This document shows, piece after piece, positions 7,855 through 15,855 of a stretch of DNA of 64,000 nucleotides. The translations under genes and the position numbers were made by a program. The stretch lies in NCBI RefSeq assembly GCF_001425025.1, contig NZ_LMDE01000001.1, forward strand, positions 540,751-604,750, in the 5' to 3' direction. Position 1 is the first letter of the stretch; every line of letters begins with the position of its first letter. A model generated the notes under the pieces. That model was not told the origin of the DNA, searched no databases, and saw only the letters and a program-made list of their open reading frames with translations. The DNA comes from Nocardioides sp. Root122 (GTDB lineage: Bacteria > Actinomycetota > Actinomycetes > Propionibacteriales > Nocardioidaceae).

Positions 7855-9834
7855 ATGACCCACGAGAAGGCGCGCCCGCCGCTGCGGGCCGACATTCAGG
7901 CGCTACGCGCGTTGGCTGTGATTCTGGTGGTCGCAGGGCACGCGTGGCCCCAGTACCTGCCCGGCGGCTTCGTCGGCGTCGACGTGTTCTTCGTCATCTC
8001 GGGCTATCTCGTCGCCGGCAGCATCCTTCGCACGGTCGCGAGCGGCGAGCGCGTCTTCGTGCTTGCGTTTCTCGCCCGACGCGCTCGGCGGATCCTTCCC
8101 GCTGCCGCGGTCGTGGCGCTCCTGACGACGCTGATCTTCAGCGTCATCCTCGACCCGCTGGAGTCGAGCCGGTACGTCCGGGACGGTCTGGCAGCGATCT
8201 TCTTCGTCGCCAACTTCCGATCGCACTCGAGCGAGGCGGGCTACTTCTCGGTCGTGGATCCGTCGCCGCTGCGGCACTACTGGTCCTTGGGAGTGGAGGA
8301 GCAGTTCTACCTGGTCCTGCCCGTGGCTGCGATCCTCATCCTCGGGTTGAGGATCCGCGGCCGGGCAGTGCTTGCGCTCGTTGCGCTTGCAACGATGCTC
8401 TCGTACGTTGGCGGGGTCTGGCTCGCTTCGCGCGACCCAGGACTCGCCTTCTACATGCTCCCCTCGCGGGCATGGGAGTTCGGCGCCGGCGCCGCCGTGG
8501 CTCTCATTCCGACGCTTGCTCGACGGACGCACGCATCAGCAGTTGGTGTGGCTGGCCTGGTCGGCGTTGTGGGGGTGGCCGCCTCGGTGACGATGCTCGC
8601 GCAGGACAGCCTCGTTCCGGGGCCTAGGCTCCTCCCGGCCGTTGCGGGCACCGCCCTCATCCTCTACGCAGGGTCCTCGGCACGGCCGCTGACCGGTCGG
8701 TGGATGTCGCCATTCGTGTGGCTGGGAGATCGAAGCTACGCGCTCTACCTGACGCACTGGCCGCCGATCGCCTGGCTGCTGATCCGGGAACAAGGTGGAA
8801 CGGCCTCGACGTGGGCGACGCTGACCGCTCTCGTCATCGCTCTCTTCATCGCGATGGTTCTTCACGCACTCATCGAGCGGCCGATACATCGCGGCGCTCC
8901 TCGATTCAGGCTCACCCAGTCTCGACGTACCCAGCTGGCCTTGGCCCTCGTGGCCGTCAGCGCTGCTGTGGTGTCGACGGTTCCGCTCGTCGTCACTCTC
9001 CACTCGGACCGGATGAGCCGTCCGCCAAGTGATCGGGAAGTCCTTTCTGGCCCCCTCACCAACCCGGGATTCGTGCCCTCGAACGTCACTCCAACTCTGG
9101 TTGAAGCCCGTACCCTCAACGGCCTGTACCAGGGATGCCACGGGACCGCCGATGTCGTCGAGCCGCACCCGTGCTCGTACGGCCCGGCCGCTGCGCCTGC
9201 GCTTGTCGTGGTCGGGGACTCTCACGCCGCCAACTGGTACGACGCGTTCAGAGCGGGATTCCCGGACAGTCGTGTCAGCTTTCTGACCCACACGGCCTGT
9301 CCCCTCTACGACCTCGATGTCGAGGCCAAAACGCCGTGTGACGAGTGGCGCCAGAACGCACTGGACTATCTCTTGGAGGTCCGTCCCGAGGCTGTGGTTC
9401 TCGCCAACTACAGCGGCGGACAAGCCTCGGCGGACGGCAAGTCCGATGCGGCTGGCAGGTTCCTCGCAGGTTGGCGATCCACGCTGTCTGTGCTCGAGCC
9501 GTTGCCGCGCGTAATTGTCCTGGGCGACGTGCCCATCGCGCCGTTCGACCCGCCGAGGTGCTTGGCCAAGCACATCGGTGACGCCCGAAACTGCGACTTC
9601 GTTCCCGTGACGTGGACCTCGGACTGGAACGAGATGGAGCGTGACGTCGTCACCGAGAACGGCAGACCGTGGGTCGAGACCACTTCTTGGTTCTGCAGTG
9701 ACCGGTGCGCCAGCTTGGCGGGCAGCATCCAGATCTGGCGGGATGCGGCCGGCCACCTCACGCCTGAGTCGTCCCGCCTGGTCGCACCGCGAGTACGTGA
9801 GGCCATCGGTGGCCTCGTGCCGGCCCTCAACTGA
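7855..9834 (+). CDS. Acyltransferase-3 membrane protein with C-terminal SGNH domain (OafA/YrhL type)
   Basis: A 659-residue inner-membrane protein expected to transfer acetyl or another acyl group to a cell-surface glycan or lipid. The N-terminal part begins with the acyltransferase-3 hallmark (LRADIQALRALAVILVVAGH, then GGFVGVDVFFVISGYL) and has about ten membrane segments. The C-terminal extracytoplasmic part has the SGNH block GDSHAANWYDAF, where Ser of GDSH is the expected nucleophile. An upstream in-frame GTG at 7783 is less likely because the added residues do not match the family and a -10 box lies inside them. The substrate is unknown; no glycan genes adjoin it directly. Confidence 0.9.
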   Translation: MTHEKARPPLRADIQALRALAVILVVAGHAWPQYLPGGFVGVDVFFVISGYLVAGSILRTVASGERVFVLAFLARRARRILPAAAVVALLTTLIFSVILDPLESSRYVRDGLAAIFFVANFRSHSSEAGYFSVVDPSPLRHYWSLGVEEQFYLVLPVAAILILGLRIRGRAVLALVALATMLSYVGGVWLASRDPGLAFYMLPSRAWEFGAGAAVALIPTLARRTHASAVGVAGLVGVVGVAASVTMLAQDSLVPGPRLLPAVAGTALILYAGSSARPLTGRWMSPFVWLGDRSYALYLTHWPPIAWLLIREQGGTASTWATLTALVIALFIAMVLHALIERPIHRGAPRFRLTQSRRTQLALALVAVSAAVVSTVPLVVTLHSDRMSRPPSDREVLSGPLTNPGFVPSNVTPTLVEARTLNGLYQGCHGTADVVEPHPCSYGPAAAPALVVVGDSHAANWYDAFRAGFPDSRVSFLTHTACPLYDLDVEAKTPCDEWRQNALDYLLEVRPEAVVLANYSGGQASADGKSDAAGRFLAGWRSTLSVLEPLPRVIVLGDVPIAPFDPPRCLAKHIGDARNCDFVPVTWTSDWNEMERDVVTENGRPWVETTSWFCSDRCASLAGSIQIWRDAAGHLTPESSRLVAPRVREAIGGLVPALN

Positions 9835-9885
9835 CCTCAAGCGGCCCGTCGACTTCGCCGGCTTGCGATGGCCCGCGCGGTGGCG

Positions 9886-10893
9886 TTACGTGCCGTCGAC
9901 TTTCTTCATGCCGACCACGCCGGGGCGGTAGCTCGGATCCTCGAGCTGGGCGATGGTCGGCGAGCCGAACATCGGCAGTCCCTGCTGCTTGCGCAGGAAG
10001 CCCCACACGATCGGCAGCACGATGAGCACGAAGAGGCCGACCCCCGCGATGAGCATGGGGTGGGTCTCGTCGTCGCCGGCGCCCAGGGGCGCCCACCCGG
10101 CCTTGTCGAGCAGGGCGACGCCGCTCATCGTCAGGACCACGACGATGCCGCGGCGGATGAACGACTGCGGCACGCGAGGGGCGATCGTGGAGCCGATCAG
10201 CGTGCCCGGGACGGAGCCGAGAACGAGCGGGATCAGGATGCTCCAGTCGAGGCCGTGCAGGACGATGTTGGAGATCGCAGCGGCCAGCACGAGCGGCACG
10301 GCCTGGACGAGGTCGGTGCCGACGAGCCGGACAGCGGAGAGGCCGGGGTAGAGCATCAGCAGCGCGATCATGATGACCGAGCCGGAGCCGACACTGGTGA
10401 TGCCGACCAGCAGGCCGCCCAGCGCGCCGACCAGGAGGGTCGGAATCGGACGGATCGCGGGGTTGTCGTCGGGGTGCTCGCCCCCGCGGACCCGCAGCAG
10501 GTTGAGGTAGAGGCGCAGGGCGTACGTCGCCGCCGCGAGCAGCAGCGCGAAGCCGATGGCGAGCTTGAGGGTGTCGTCGATGTCCTCCGGGTCGACCACC
10601 CACGAGACGAGGTGTGGACCGAGGAGCGCCATCGGGATGGACCCGAGCATCAGCCACTTGGCCAGCTGCAGGTTGGGTGAGCCCTCGCGCTTGTGCACGA
10701 TCGCGCCGCCGGTCTTGTAGACCGCGGCGGCGGTGAGGTCGGCGGTGACGACGGTGGCTGCCTCGCCGACGCCGAGGAAGATCAGGGCGGGCGTCATCAG
10801 CGCGCCGCCGCCCATGCCTGTCAGCCCGACCACGATGCCGACGAGGAAGCCGGCGGCGAGGATCGAGAAGAAGGTGGCGGTGATCCAGTCCAT
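9886..10893 (-). CDS. TauE/SafE family sulfite/anion exporter
   Basis: A 335-residue membrane protein with two sets of helices and the family glycine-rich start GLTGMGGGALMTP. TauE/SafE proteins export sulfite, sulfonates or related organic anions. It is the last gene of an overlapping operon with an APS kinase gene and a phosphatase gene, sharing one base (TGATG) with the latter, which suggests a role in sulfur oxyanion homeostasis such as relief of sulfite or sulfate overload. Substrate assignment is inference from the family and the operon. Confidence 0.85.
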   Translation of the reverse strand: MDWITATFFSILAAGFLVGIVVGLTGMGGGALMTPALIFLGVGEAATVVTADLTAAAVYKTGGAIVHKREGSPNLQLAKWLMLGSIPMALLGPHLVSWVVDPEDIDDTLKLAIGFALLLAAATYALRLYLNLLRVRGGEHPDDNPAIRPIPTLLVGALGGLLVGITSVGSGSVIMIALLMLYPGLSAVRLVGTDLVQAVPLVLAAAISNIVLHGLDWSILIPLVLGSVPGTLIGSTIAPRVPQSFIRRGIVVVLTMSGVALLDKAGWAPLGAGDDETHPMLIAGVGLFVLIVLPIVWGFLRKQQGLPMFGSPTIAQLEDPSYRPGVVGMKKVDGT

Positions 10894-11438
10894 CAGCTCT
10901 CCTGCTCGGGTGCGGCCTGCTCGGCCAGCCGGGGCACGATCTCGCCCAGCATGGCAGTGATTGTGCCGGTCGCCTGCGCGGACGCCGCCGCCCCGCGCCG
11001 GTAGGGGTCGGCCACGTCGTCGGCGGGCCGGGGCGGGGTGCGGCGTGCGCCGGCCTCCGCGATGAGCTCGCGTCCGGACAGCCCCGGGATCTGGGCGATG
11101 GTCGCCGCGAACTGGCCGAGCGTGAACACCTTGCGGTGCAGCTGCGGCTGCTCGTCGAGGATGTGGGTCCGGTGCGAGCCCTCAGCCGTCAGGACCAGGT
11201 CCGCCTCGGCCAGGATCTCGCGCGTGAGGCGTCGGCTCCTGAACTCGTCGCCGAGGCCGGGGGTCAGGGTGACGGCCATGTCCTGGTTGAGGGGGTGGTC
11301 GTCGTAGCCGTGCGTCCCGGCGCTCGCGAACGTCACGCTCGCCTCCTCGCCGGCCATCTCCCGGGCGAGCAGCTCCATCACCGGCGAGCGGCAGATGTTG
11401 GCGGTGCAGACGAAGAGCACCTCGAGGGGCTCGCTCAT
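10893..11438 (-). CDS. Low-molecular-weight phosphotyrosine phosphatase-like protein
   Basis: A 181-residue cytoplasmic protein with the C(X)5R catalytic loop CTANICRS at residues 11-18 and the general-acid motif DPYRRG near 155, both intact. LMW-PTPs remove phosphate from tyrosine and related substrates, and some relatives act as arsenate reductases. It is sandwiched between the APS kinase gene (4-base ATGA overlap) and the exporter gene, so it may act on a sulfur-pathway phospho-compound or regulate the pathway; nothing in the sequence proves this. The BY-kinase at 35869-37326 is an alternative partner because such phosphatases are usually paired with tyrosine autokinases. Confidence 0.88.
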   Translation of the reverse strand: MSEPLEVLFVCTANICRSPVMELLAREMAGEEASVTFASAGTHGYDDHPLNQDMAVTLTPGLGDEFRSRRLTREILAEADLVLTAEGSHRTHILDEQPQLHRKVFTLGQFAATIAQIPGLSGRELIAEAGARRTPPRPADDVADPYRRGAAASAQATGTITAMLGEIVPRLAEQAAPEQES

Positions 11439-12667
11439 GCGCTGGCCGCGCCCGGACCGCCAAGGTGGAGGTAGCCGGCGTCGTCGAGCGCGACCAGGAC
11501 GTCCTCGAGCGCGTCCTCGATGGTGCGGCCGGTGGTGTCGACGCGCACGGCCGGGTCGAGGGGCTCCTCGTAGGGCGAGGAGATGCCGGTGAACTCGGGG
11601 ATCTCTCCGGCGCGAGCCTTGGCGTAGAGCCCCTTGCGGTCGCGTCGCTCGCACTCCTCCAGCGGGGTGGCGACGTGCACGAGGAAGAAGGCGCCGCCGG
11701 CGGCCTCGACCATCTGCTGCACCTGGTCGCGGGTCTCGGCGAACGGGGCGATCGGCGAGCAGACCGCGACCCCGCCGTGGCGGGCGATCTCCGCGGCGAC
11801 CCAGCCGATGCGGCGGATGTTGGTCTCCCGGTCGGTCTTGGAGAAGGTCAGGCCGGCGGAGAGGTGACGGCGTACGACGTCGCCGTCGAGGCTCGTCACG
11901 GTGCGGTCGCCCTGCTCGAGGAGGAGGTCGATGAGGGCGCGGGCGAGGGTGGACTTGCCGCTGCCGGAGAGACCGGTGAAGAACAGGACGAGGCCCTGCT
12001 CCTCGGGCGCCGGCTGGTCCTCCTCGACGATGGCGGCAATGGCCTGCGGATAGGGGGTTTCGAGGGTCGTCGCTGGCGCTCCTCGCACCTCAACCTCCGA
12101 GGACGAGGGGGTGGCGAGCGCGTGGACCGGGTCGGGGCCGGCGTAGGTGGCGAGGACCTGGGCGCCGAGGTCGTGGTCGGTGGCGGCGTCGCCGTGCGAC
12201 GGCAGCGGCACGGCGACCACGGAGGCGTCGTCGAGCAGGTCGGCGGCGGCGAGGGTCGCGCGCACCAGCGCGACGGGGGAGAGGGAGGGCGTGCCCGTGC
12301 CCATCAGGGCGACCAGGACCACGCGACCGAGGCCGCGCAGGTCGTCGAGGTCGGCCTCCGTGAGCGCGTCGACGACCGGGACGAACGTGGCGCCGGCGTG
12401 CTGCTCGCGCGCCTGGGCGGGAGTGAGGTGCAGCCGGCGGAAGGGGCCGTACTGCGCGTGCGTCAGCGGCTCGAGGGAGCCGTCCGCGGAGACCCGCGCG
12501 AGCGGCAGGCCCTCCGGGTCGACCAGCTCGGCCTCGGCGGCCCCGTCGGGGAGGGTCAGCGTCACGGGGGAGCCCGGCTCGTTGAAGCGGGTGACGGGCG
12601 CGTAGGCGCCGGAGACGAGGAGCTCCAGGTCGTCGAGCTCGGCCGGGGTCGGGCAGTGCTGGATCAC
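11435..12667 (-). CDS. cysC: Adenylylsulfate kinase with N-terminal ATP-sulfurylase-like domain
   Basis: The C-terminal part (about 220-410) is a complete APS kinase that phosphorylates adenosine 5'-phosphosulfate to PAPS: P-loop GLSGSGKST, the DGDVVR segment and the KGLYAKAR region are all present. Residues 1-200 resemble the PUA-like and degraded catalytic parts of a homomeric ATP sulfurylase, which is redundant with CysDN here and perhaps structural. The linker at about 190-205 is encoded by a copy of the dispersed repeat (12056-12100), translated as SEVEVRGAPATTLETP. The GTG start at 12667 lies 6 bases after a GAGGAT box. First gene of the cysC-phosphatase-exporter operon. Confidence 0.93.
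   Translation of the reverse strand: MIQHCPTPAELDDLELLVSGAYAPVTRFNEPGSPVTLTLPDGAAEAELVDPEGLPLARVSADGSLEPLTHAQYGPFRRLHLTPAQAREQHAGATFVPVVDALTEADLDDLRGLGRVVLVALMGTGTPSLSPVALVRATLAAADLLDDASVVAVPLPSHGDAATDHDLGAQVLATYAGPDPVHALATPSSSEVEVRGAPATTLETPYPQAIAAIVEEDQPAPEEQGLVLFFTGLSGSGKSTLARALIDLLLEQGDRTVTSLDGDVVRRHLSAGLTFSKTDRETNIRRIGWVAAEIARHGGVAVCSPIAPFAETRDQVQQMVEAAGGAFFLVHVATPLEECERRDRKGLYAKARAGEIPEFTGISSPYEEPLDPAVRVDTTGRTIEDALEDVLVALDDAGYLHLGGPGAASA
12056..12100. repeat. Dispersed palindromic repeat copy inside cysC
   Basis: The plus strand reads from GGTTTCGAGG to CACCTCAACCTCCG, matching the copies at 21194-21283 and the minus-strand-oriented units at 42546-42675. It lies in frame in the cysC interdomain linker. 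Confidence 0.7.
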
Positions 12668-12695
12668 CCGCGCATCCTCTCAGACCTGTGGTCGG

Positions 12696-12701
12696 TAGCC
12701 T
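12696..12701 (+). promoter_or_regulatory. -10 box for the asparaginase gene
   Basis: TAGCCT, 6 bases before the ATG at 12708. Confidence 0.55.
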
Positions 12702-12707
12702 GCGCCC

Positions 12708-13682
12708 ATGTCTGCTGGTCTGTCTGCTGGTCTGCCCGTCGTCGCCGAGATCGTCCGCTCCGGGTTCGTGGAGGGACACCACTACGGATCGATCGTGGCG
12801 CTGGCTGCCGGCGGGTCGGTCGACTGGTCGGTCGGCGAGGTCGACGTGCCGGTGCTGCCGCGCTCGAGCAACAAGCCGATCCAGGCGCTCGCGATGGTGG
12901 AGCTCGGCCTCGACCTGCCGCCGGAGCTGGTGGCGCTGGCGTGCGCGTCGCACTCCGGCGAGCCGTTCCACGTCGACGGCGTACGCCGGATCCTCGCGTC
13001 GGCCGGGCTGGACGAGTCAGCGTTGCAGACCCCGGCGGACTACCCGCTCGACGACGACGCGCGCGAGGCCGTGGTCCGCGACGGCGGCTCGCGGTCGCCG
13101 ATCCTGATGAACTGCTCGGGCAAGCACGCGGCGATGCTCGCGACGTGCGTCCTGCAGGGCTGGGACACCGCCACCTACCTCGCGCCCGACCACCCGCTCC
13201 AGCAGGCGATCTCCGCCACCTTCGCCCGCCTGACGGGCGAGCCGGTCACCACGGTCGCCGTCGACGGCTGCGGTGCGCCGCTCCTCTCGACCTCGCTCGT
13301 GGGCCTGGCGCGGGCGTTCGCGGCGCTGGCCACCGCGACCGAGGGGCCCGAGCAGCGCGTCGCCGAGGCGATCCGCCAGCACCCCCAGTACGTCAGCGGC
13401 ACCACGCGCGACGAGCTCCGCCTGCACCGGGCGATCCCCGGCCTGATCGGCAAGGCGGGCGCGGAGTCGTGCTACGCGATCGCGCTGCCCGATGGCCGTG
13501 CCTGGGCGCTCAAGACCGACGACGGCGCAGCCCGGGTACGCCCGGTGCTCATGGCCGAGGCGCTACGGCGCTCCGGCGTGCTGGACGAGCCGGGCGTGGA
13601 CGGCGAGGCGGTCGCCGAGACCGGGCGCCACGAGCTCCTGGGTGGCGGGAAGCCGGTCGGAGAGATCCGCGCGGCGTTCTGA
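12708..13682 (+). CDS. Asparaginase (Rhizobium etli type II / AnsA-like)
   Basis: A 324-residue cytoplasmic amidohydrolase releasing ammonia and aspartate from asparagine. The thermolabile R. etli-type family is recognised by SSNKPIQAL near residue 53, CASHSGEPFH near 80 and NCSGKHAAML near 130. It is unrelated to the E. coli type I/II enzymes. The N terminus carries an exact 12-base tandem duplication (12711-12722 and 12723-12734) coding SAGLSAGL, a recent slippage product that does not disturb the frame. Monocistronic, divergent from cysC. Confidence 0.92.
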   Translation: MSAGLSAGLPVVAEIVRSGFVEGHHYGSIVALAAGGSVDWSVGEVDVPVLPRSSNKPIQALAMVELGLDLPPELVALACASHSGEPFHVDGVRRILASAGLDESALQTPADYPLDDDAREAVVRDGGSRSPILMNCSGKHAAMLATCVLQGWDTATYLAPDHPLQQAISATFARLTGEPVTTVAVDGCGAPLLSTSLVGLARAFAALATATEGPEQRVAEAIRQHPQYVSGTTRDELRLHRAIPGLIGKAGAESCYAIALPDGRAWALKTDDGAARVRPVLMAEALRRSGVLDEPGVDGEAVAETGRHELLGGGKPVGEIRAAF

Positions 13683-13692
13683 ACGTGGACGT

Positions 13693-14145
13693 CTAAAGGG
13701 TCCTGTACCGCTCGTCGCCACCGAACAGCCGGACGACGATCGTTCCAGCGAAGGCGCCCACCAGGGCGCCGAGGGTGTTGGCCACGATGTCGGCGTGCGT
13801 GGCCGAGCGCTCGTTGAGCGCCACTGCCTGGATCACCTCGACGGCGAAGGACGCCACGAAGCCGCCGGCGGTCCAGTCGCGCCACGTGAGGCGCGCCCAC
13901 AGAAGGGCGCCGAGGAAGGGCACGGGCGCGAACGCCACCACGTTGAGCACGAACTCCACGCGGGACAGGGCCGTCAATGAGGACGGCAGACCTTCCTCTG
14001 CTCCGACGCGAGCCACGGTGTCGACCAGCCACGTGGGGCCGGCGGGGGACGGCGCGAGCAGCGCAATGGCGAGCACCGCGAGCCACGCCACCAGCAGTAC
14101 CGCCACCACTCCGCGAGCGGCCGGATGGAGCTGTCGTCTGGGCAT
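13693..14145 (-). CDS. VanZ-like membrane protein
   Basis: A 150-residue protein with four predicted membrane helices and the VanZ pattern: a helix after NVVAFAPVPFLGALL, an EVIQ segment and a final D-VANTLGALVG helix. VanZ of teicoplanin-resistance clusters modulates the envelope, but most chromosomal relatives have no known role. It ends 10 bases after the convergent asparaginase gene. A second VanZ-like gene occurs at 34249-34671 beside polysaccharide genes. Confidence 0.82.
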   Translation of the reverse strand: MPRRQLHPAARGVVAVLLVAWLAVLAIALLAPSPAGPTWLVDTVARVGAEEGLPSSLTALSRVEFVLNVVAFAPVPFLGALLWARLTWRDWTAGGFVASFAVEVIQAVALNERSATHADIVANTLGALVGAFAGTIVVRLFGGDERYRTL

Positions 14146-14151
14146 CGTCCG

Positions 14152-14157
14152 ATCCTA
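14152..14157 (-). promoter_or_regulatory. -10 box for the VanZ-like gene
   Basis: TAGGAT on the minus strand, 6 bases before the ATG at 14145. Confidence 0.5.
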
Positions 14158-14246
14158 TGGGGTCCACCTGGTGGCGCTGCTGTTAGCGCGCATGTGCGCT
14201 TGTGCATTGGGGTGTGAGGGCACTCACTGCCCATATGTTTGCAATT

Positions 14247-14263
14247 TGCTAACTCAGTTAGCA
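14247..14263. promoter_or_regulatory. Palindromic operator upstream of the Xre regulator
   Basis: TGCTAAC-TCA-GTTAGCA is a perfect 7-base inverted repeat around a 3-base centre, 10 bases before the regulator ATG. A GTTAGC half-site recurs at 14182-14187. The position over the presumed transcription start suggests autorepression by the adjacent Xre protein. Confidence 0.65.
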
Positions 14264-14273
14264 CACTGGAGGT

Positions 14274-14675
14274 ATGAGCAAGGACAAGAGTGACAAGGGC
14301 GCCAACAAGTCCGTCGTCAACTCCCTCGGCGACTACCTCAAGGAGCAGCGCCTCGCGGCGCGGCTCTCGCTCCGCCAGCTCGCCGATCAGGTCGGCGTGA
14401 GCAACCCCTACCTGAGCCAGATCGAGCGTGGGCTGCGCAAGCCCTCCGCCGAGGTGCTCCAGCAGCTGGCCCGTGCGCTGCGGGTCTCGGCCGAGCAGCT
14501 CTACGTCCGGGCCGGCATCGTCCACCCGGACACCGAGCAGGCCGGGTCCGTCGAGCTCGCCGTCCTCGCCGACACCGGCCTGACCGAGCGGCAGAAGCAG
14601 TCGTTGCTCGACGTGTACGCCTCGTTCCTGGCGCTCAACAACCACCCGGGCCAGACCCCCGAGCAGTCCCACTAG
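14274..14675 (+). CDS. Xre-family transcriptional regulator of the hbhA-like operon
   Basis: A 133-residue protein with an N-terminal helix-turn-helix (residues about 16-72; LRQLADQVGVSNPYLSQIERGLRKPS) and a short helical C-terminal region. The order Xre regulator, HbhA-like protein, small DUF2516 membrane protein matches Rv0474-Rv0475-Rv0476 of Mycobacterium tuberculosis, supporting a conserved unit. The GGAGG motif is only one base from the ATG, too close for normal pairing, so initiation may be atypical or from a very short leader. A palindromic operator lies just upstream. Confidence 0.88.
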   Translation: MSKDKSDKGANKSVVNSLGDYLKEQRLAARLSLRQLADQVGVSNPYLSQIERGLRKPSAEVLQQLARALRVSAEQLYVRAGIVHPDTEQAGSVELAVLADTGLTERQKQSLLDVYASFLALNNHPGQTPEQSH

Positions 14676-14707
14676 ACCCCACGAACCACCCACAGAAGGA
14701 GAAGGAC

Positions 14708-15463
14708 ATGGCCACCGCCAAGTTCGACATCAAGACCGAAGCCCTCAGGCCCGTCCTGGCCGGCGTCGGCGTCACCGACCTCGCCGTCGAGGTCGTCCGC
14801 GAGGCCGTCGCCGACGTGCAGAAGCGCGTCGCGGCCGCCCAGAAGACCGCCACCGCCCGCGTGGCCGACGTACAGAAGACCGCCGGCGACCCGAAGGCGC
14901 TGCGCGACCAGGCCGTGACCGTCGTCTCGGCCCGTGTCGACGCCCTCGCCAAGGACGCCCAGGCCCGCCGCGCCGCGGTCGAGGCCCGCGTGGCCGAGCT
15001 GCAGGCCGAGGCCAAGGCGTACCCCGCCAAGGTGACCACCCTCGTCGACGGCAACGTCGCCGCGGCCACCGCGACCTACGTCGGGCTGGTCAAGCGGGGC
15101 GAGTCGCTCGTCGGTCGCATCCGCCGCCAGGAGTCGACCAAGGCCACCGTGAGCTCCGCCAGGACCACGGTCGCCAAGGCGAAGACCACCGCCACCCAGG
15201 CCAGGAAGGCCGCCGAGGCCCAGGTCGAGGCCGCTGACAAGACCGCCGCCACCAAGGTCGCGCCGAAGCCGAAGCCGACCGCCAAGAAGGCCACCCGGAA
15301 GGCCGCCGCGAAGAAGGCGTCCGCGACGACCGCTCGCAAGGCGGCGGCCAAGAAGACCACGGCCGCCCAGAGCAGCGCCAAGGCCACTGCCACGGCGGCT
15401 CAGAAGACCGCGTCCAGCGCGGTCCAGGCCGTCACCGAGGCCGCCGAGAAGGTCGGCGACTGA
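14708..15463 (+). CDS. HbhA-like heparin-binding hemagglutinin homologue
   Basis: A 251-residue protein with no signal peptide. Residues about 10-125 form a long amphipathic coiled coil, and about 130-235 form a Lys/Ala/Thr-rich tail with repeated AAKK-type blocks, the arrangement of mycobacterial HbhA, whose tail binds heparan sulfate and is methylated. In a free-living actinobacterium the tail may bind anionic cell-wall polymer, lipid or DNA instead. It lies 32 bases after the Xre gene with a good AAGGAG ribosome-binding site, so the two are co-transcribed, and a hairpin terminator follows. Confidence 0.82.
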   Translation: MATAKFDIKTEALRPVLAGVGVTDLAVEVVREAVADVQKRVAAAQKTATARVADVQKTAGDPKALRDQAVTVVSARVDALAKDAQARRAAVEARVAELQAEAKAYPAKVTTLVDGNVAAATATYVGLVKRGESLVGRIRRQESTKATVSSARTTVAKAKTTATQARKAAEAQVEAADKTAATKVAPKPKPTAKKATRKAAAKKASATTARKAAAKKTTAAQSSAKATATAAQKTASSAVQAVTEAAEKVGD

Positions 15464-15502
15464 AGAGACGATGAGCAGCTGATGCTGTTCTGAGCAGGAC
15501 GC

Positions 15503-15530
15503 GGGCCCCGTCGACACGGCGGGGGCCCGA
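15503..15530 (+). terminator. GC-rich hairpin after the hbhA-like gene
   Basis: An 8-base stem (CGGGCCCC at 15503-15510 with GGGGCCCG at 15523-15530) with a 12-base loop. There is no T-tract, as is common in high-GC actinobacteria. Confidence 0.65.
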
Positions 15531-15542
15531 CCTGTGTTCGCC

Positions 15543-15548
15543 TACGAT
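15543..15548 (+). promoter_or_regulatory. -10 box for the DUF2516 gene
   Basis: TACGAT, 6 bases before the GTG at 15555. This favours GTG 15555 over the in-frame GTG at 15534. Confidence 0.55.
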
Positions 15549-15554
15549 GTGCTC

Positions 15555-15848
15555 GTGAACATCTACGAGCTCCAGGGCACGTTCTACCTCGTCGTGCTCG
15601 TGGTCATGCTCGCGGTCAAGGGATTCGCGTTCATCAACTCGCTGACCTACTCCACCGAGGCCTACGAGGCGGCGGGCAAGCTGACCAAGACCGCCTGGTG
15701 CGCGATCACCGGCCTCGGCTTCGCAGCCCAGCTCATCCTGCTGGGCTCGCCCCTCAACATCGTCAGCCTGGCCTTCACCATCGCTGCGCTCGTCTACCTC
15801 GCCGACGTCCGGCCCGCGCTCAAGGAGGTCACCTCCTACCGGAGGTAG
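15555..15848 (+). CDS. DUF2516 small membrane protein (Rv0476-like)
   Basis: A 97-residue protein from GTG 15555 (104 from GTG 15534) with three hydrophobic segments: FYLVVLVVMLAVKGFAFI, a middle helix around AITGLGFAAQLILLG and a C-terminal helix before DVRPALKEVTSYRR. The family is unstudied but sits conservatively behind hbhA in mycobacteria and relatives. Here it has its own promoter after a terminator, so it need not follow hbhA expression. It ends 7 bases before the convergent rmlCD stop. Confidence 0.78.
   Translation: MNIYELQGTFYLVVLVVMLAVKGFAFINSLTYSTEAYEAAGKLTKTAWCAITGLGFAAQLILLGSPLNIVSLAFTIAALVYLADVRPALKEVTSYRR
15831..15846. terminator. Short hairpin between convergent DUF2516 and rmlCD genes
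   Basis: ACCTCC and GGAGGT pair around a TACC loop, overlapping the DUF2516 stop. An alternative stem pairs AGGAGGT with ACCTCCT just upstream. Weak, but placed between converging genes. Confidence 0.35.
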
Positions 15849-15855
15849 TAGCACA

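Noticed and set aside
11465..13696. Long open frame on the plus strand across cysC and the asparaginase gene
   Set aside because: It is a high-GC shadow frame: composition is Arg/Gly/Val-rich without motifs, and it covers two well-supported genes on both strands.
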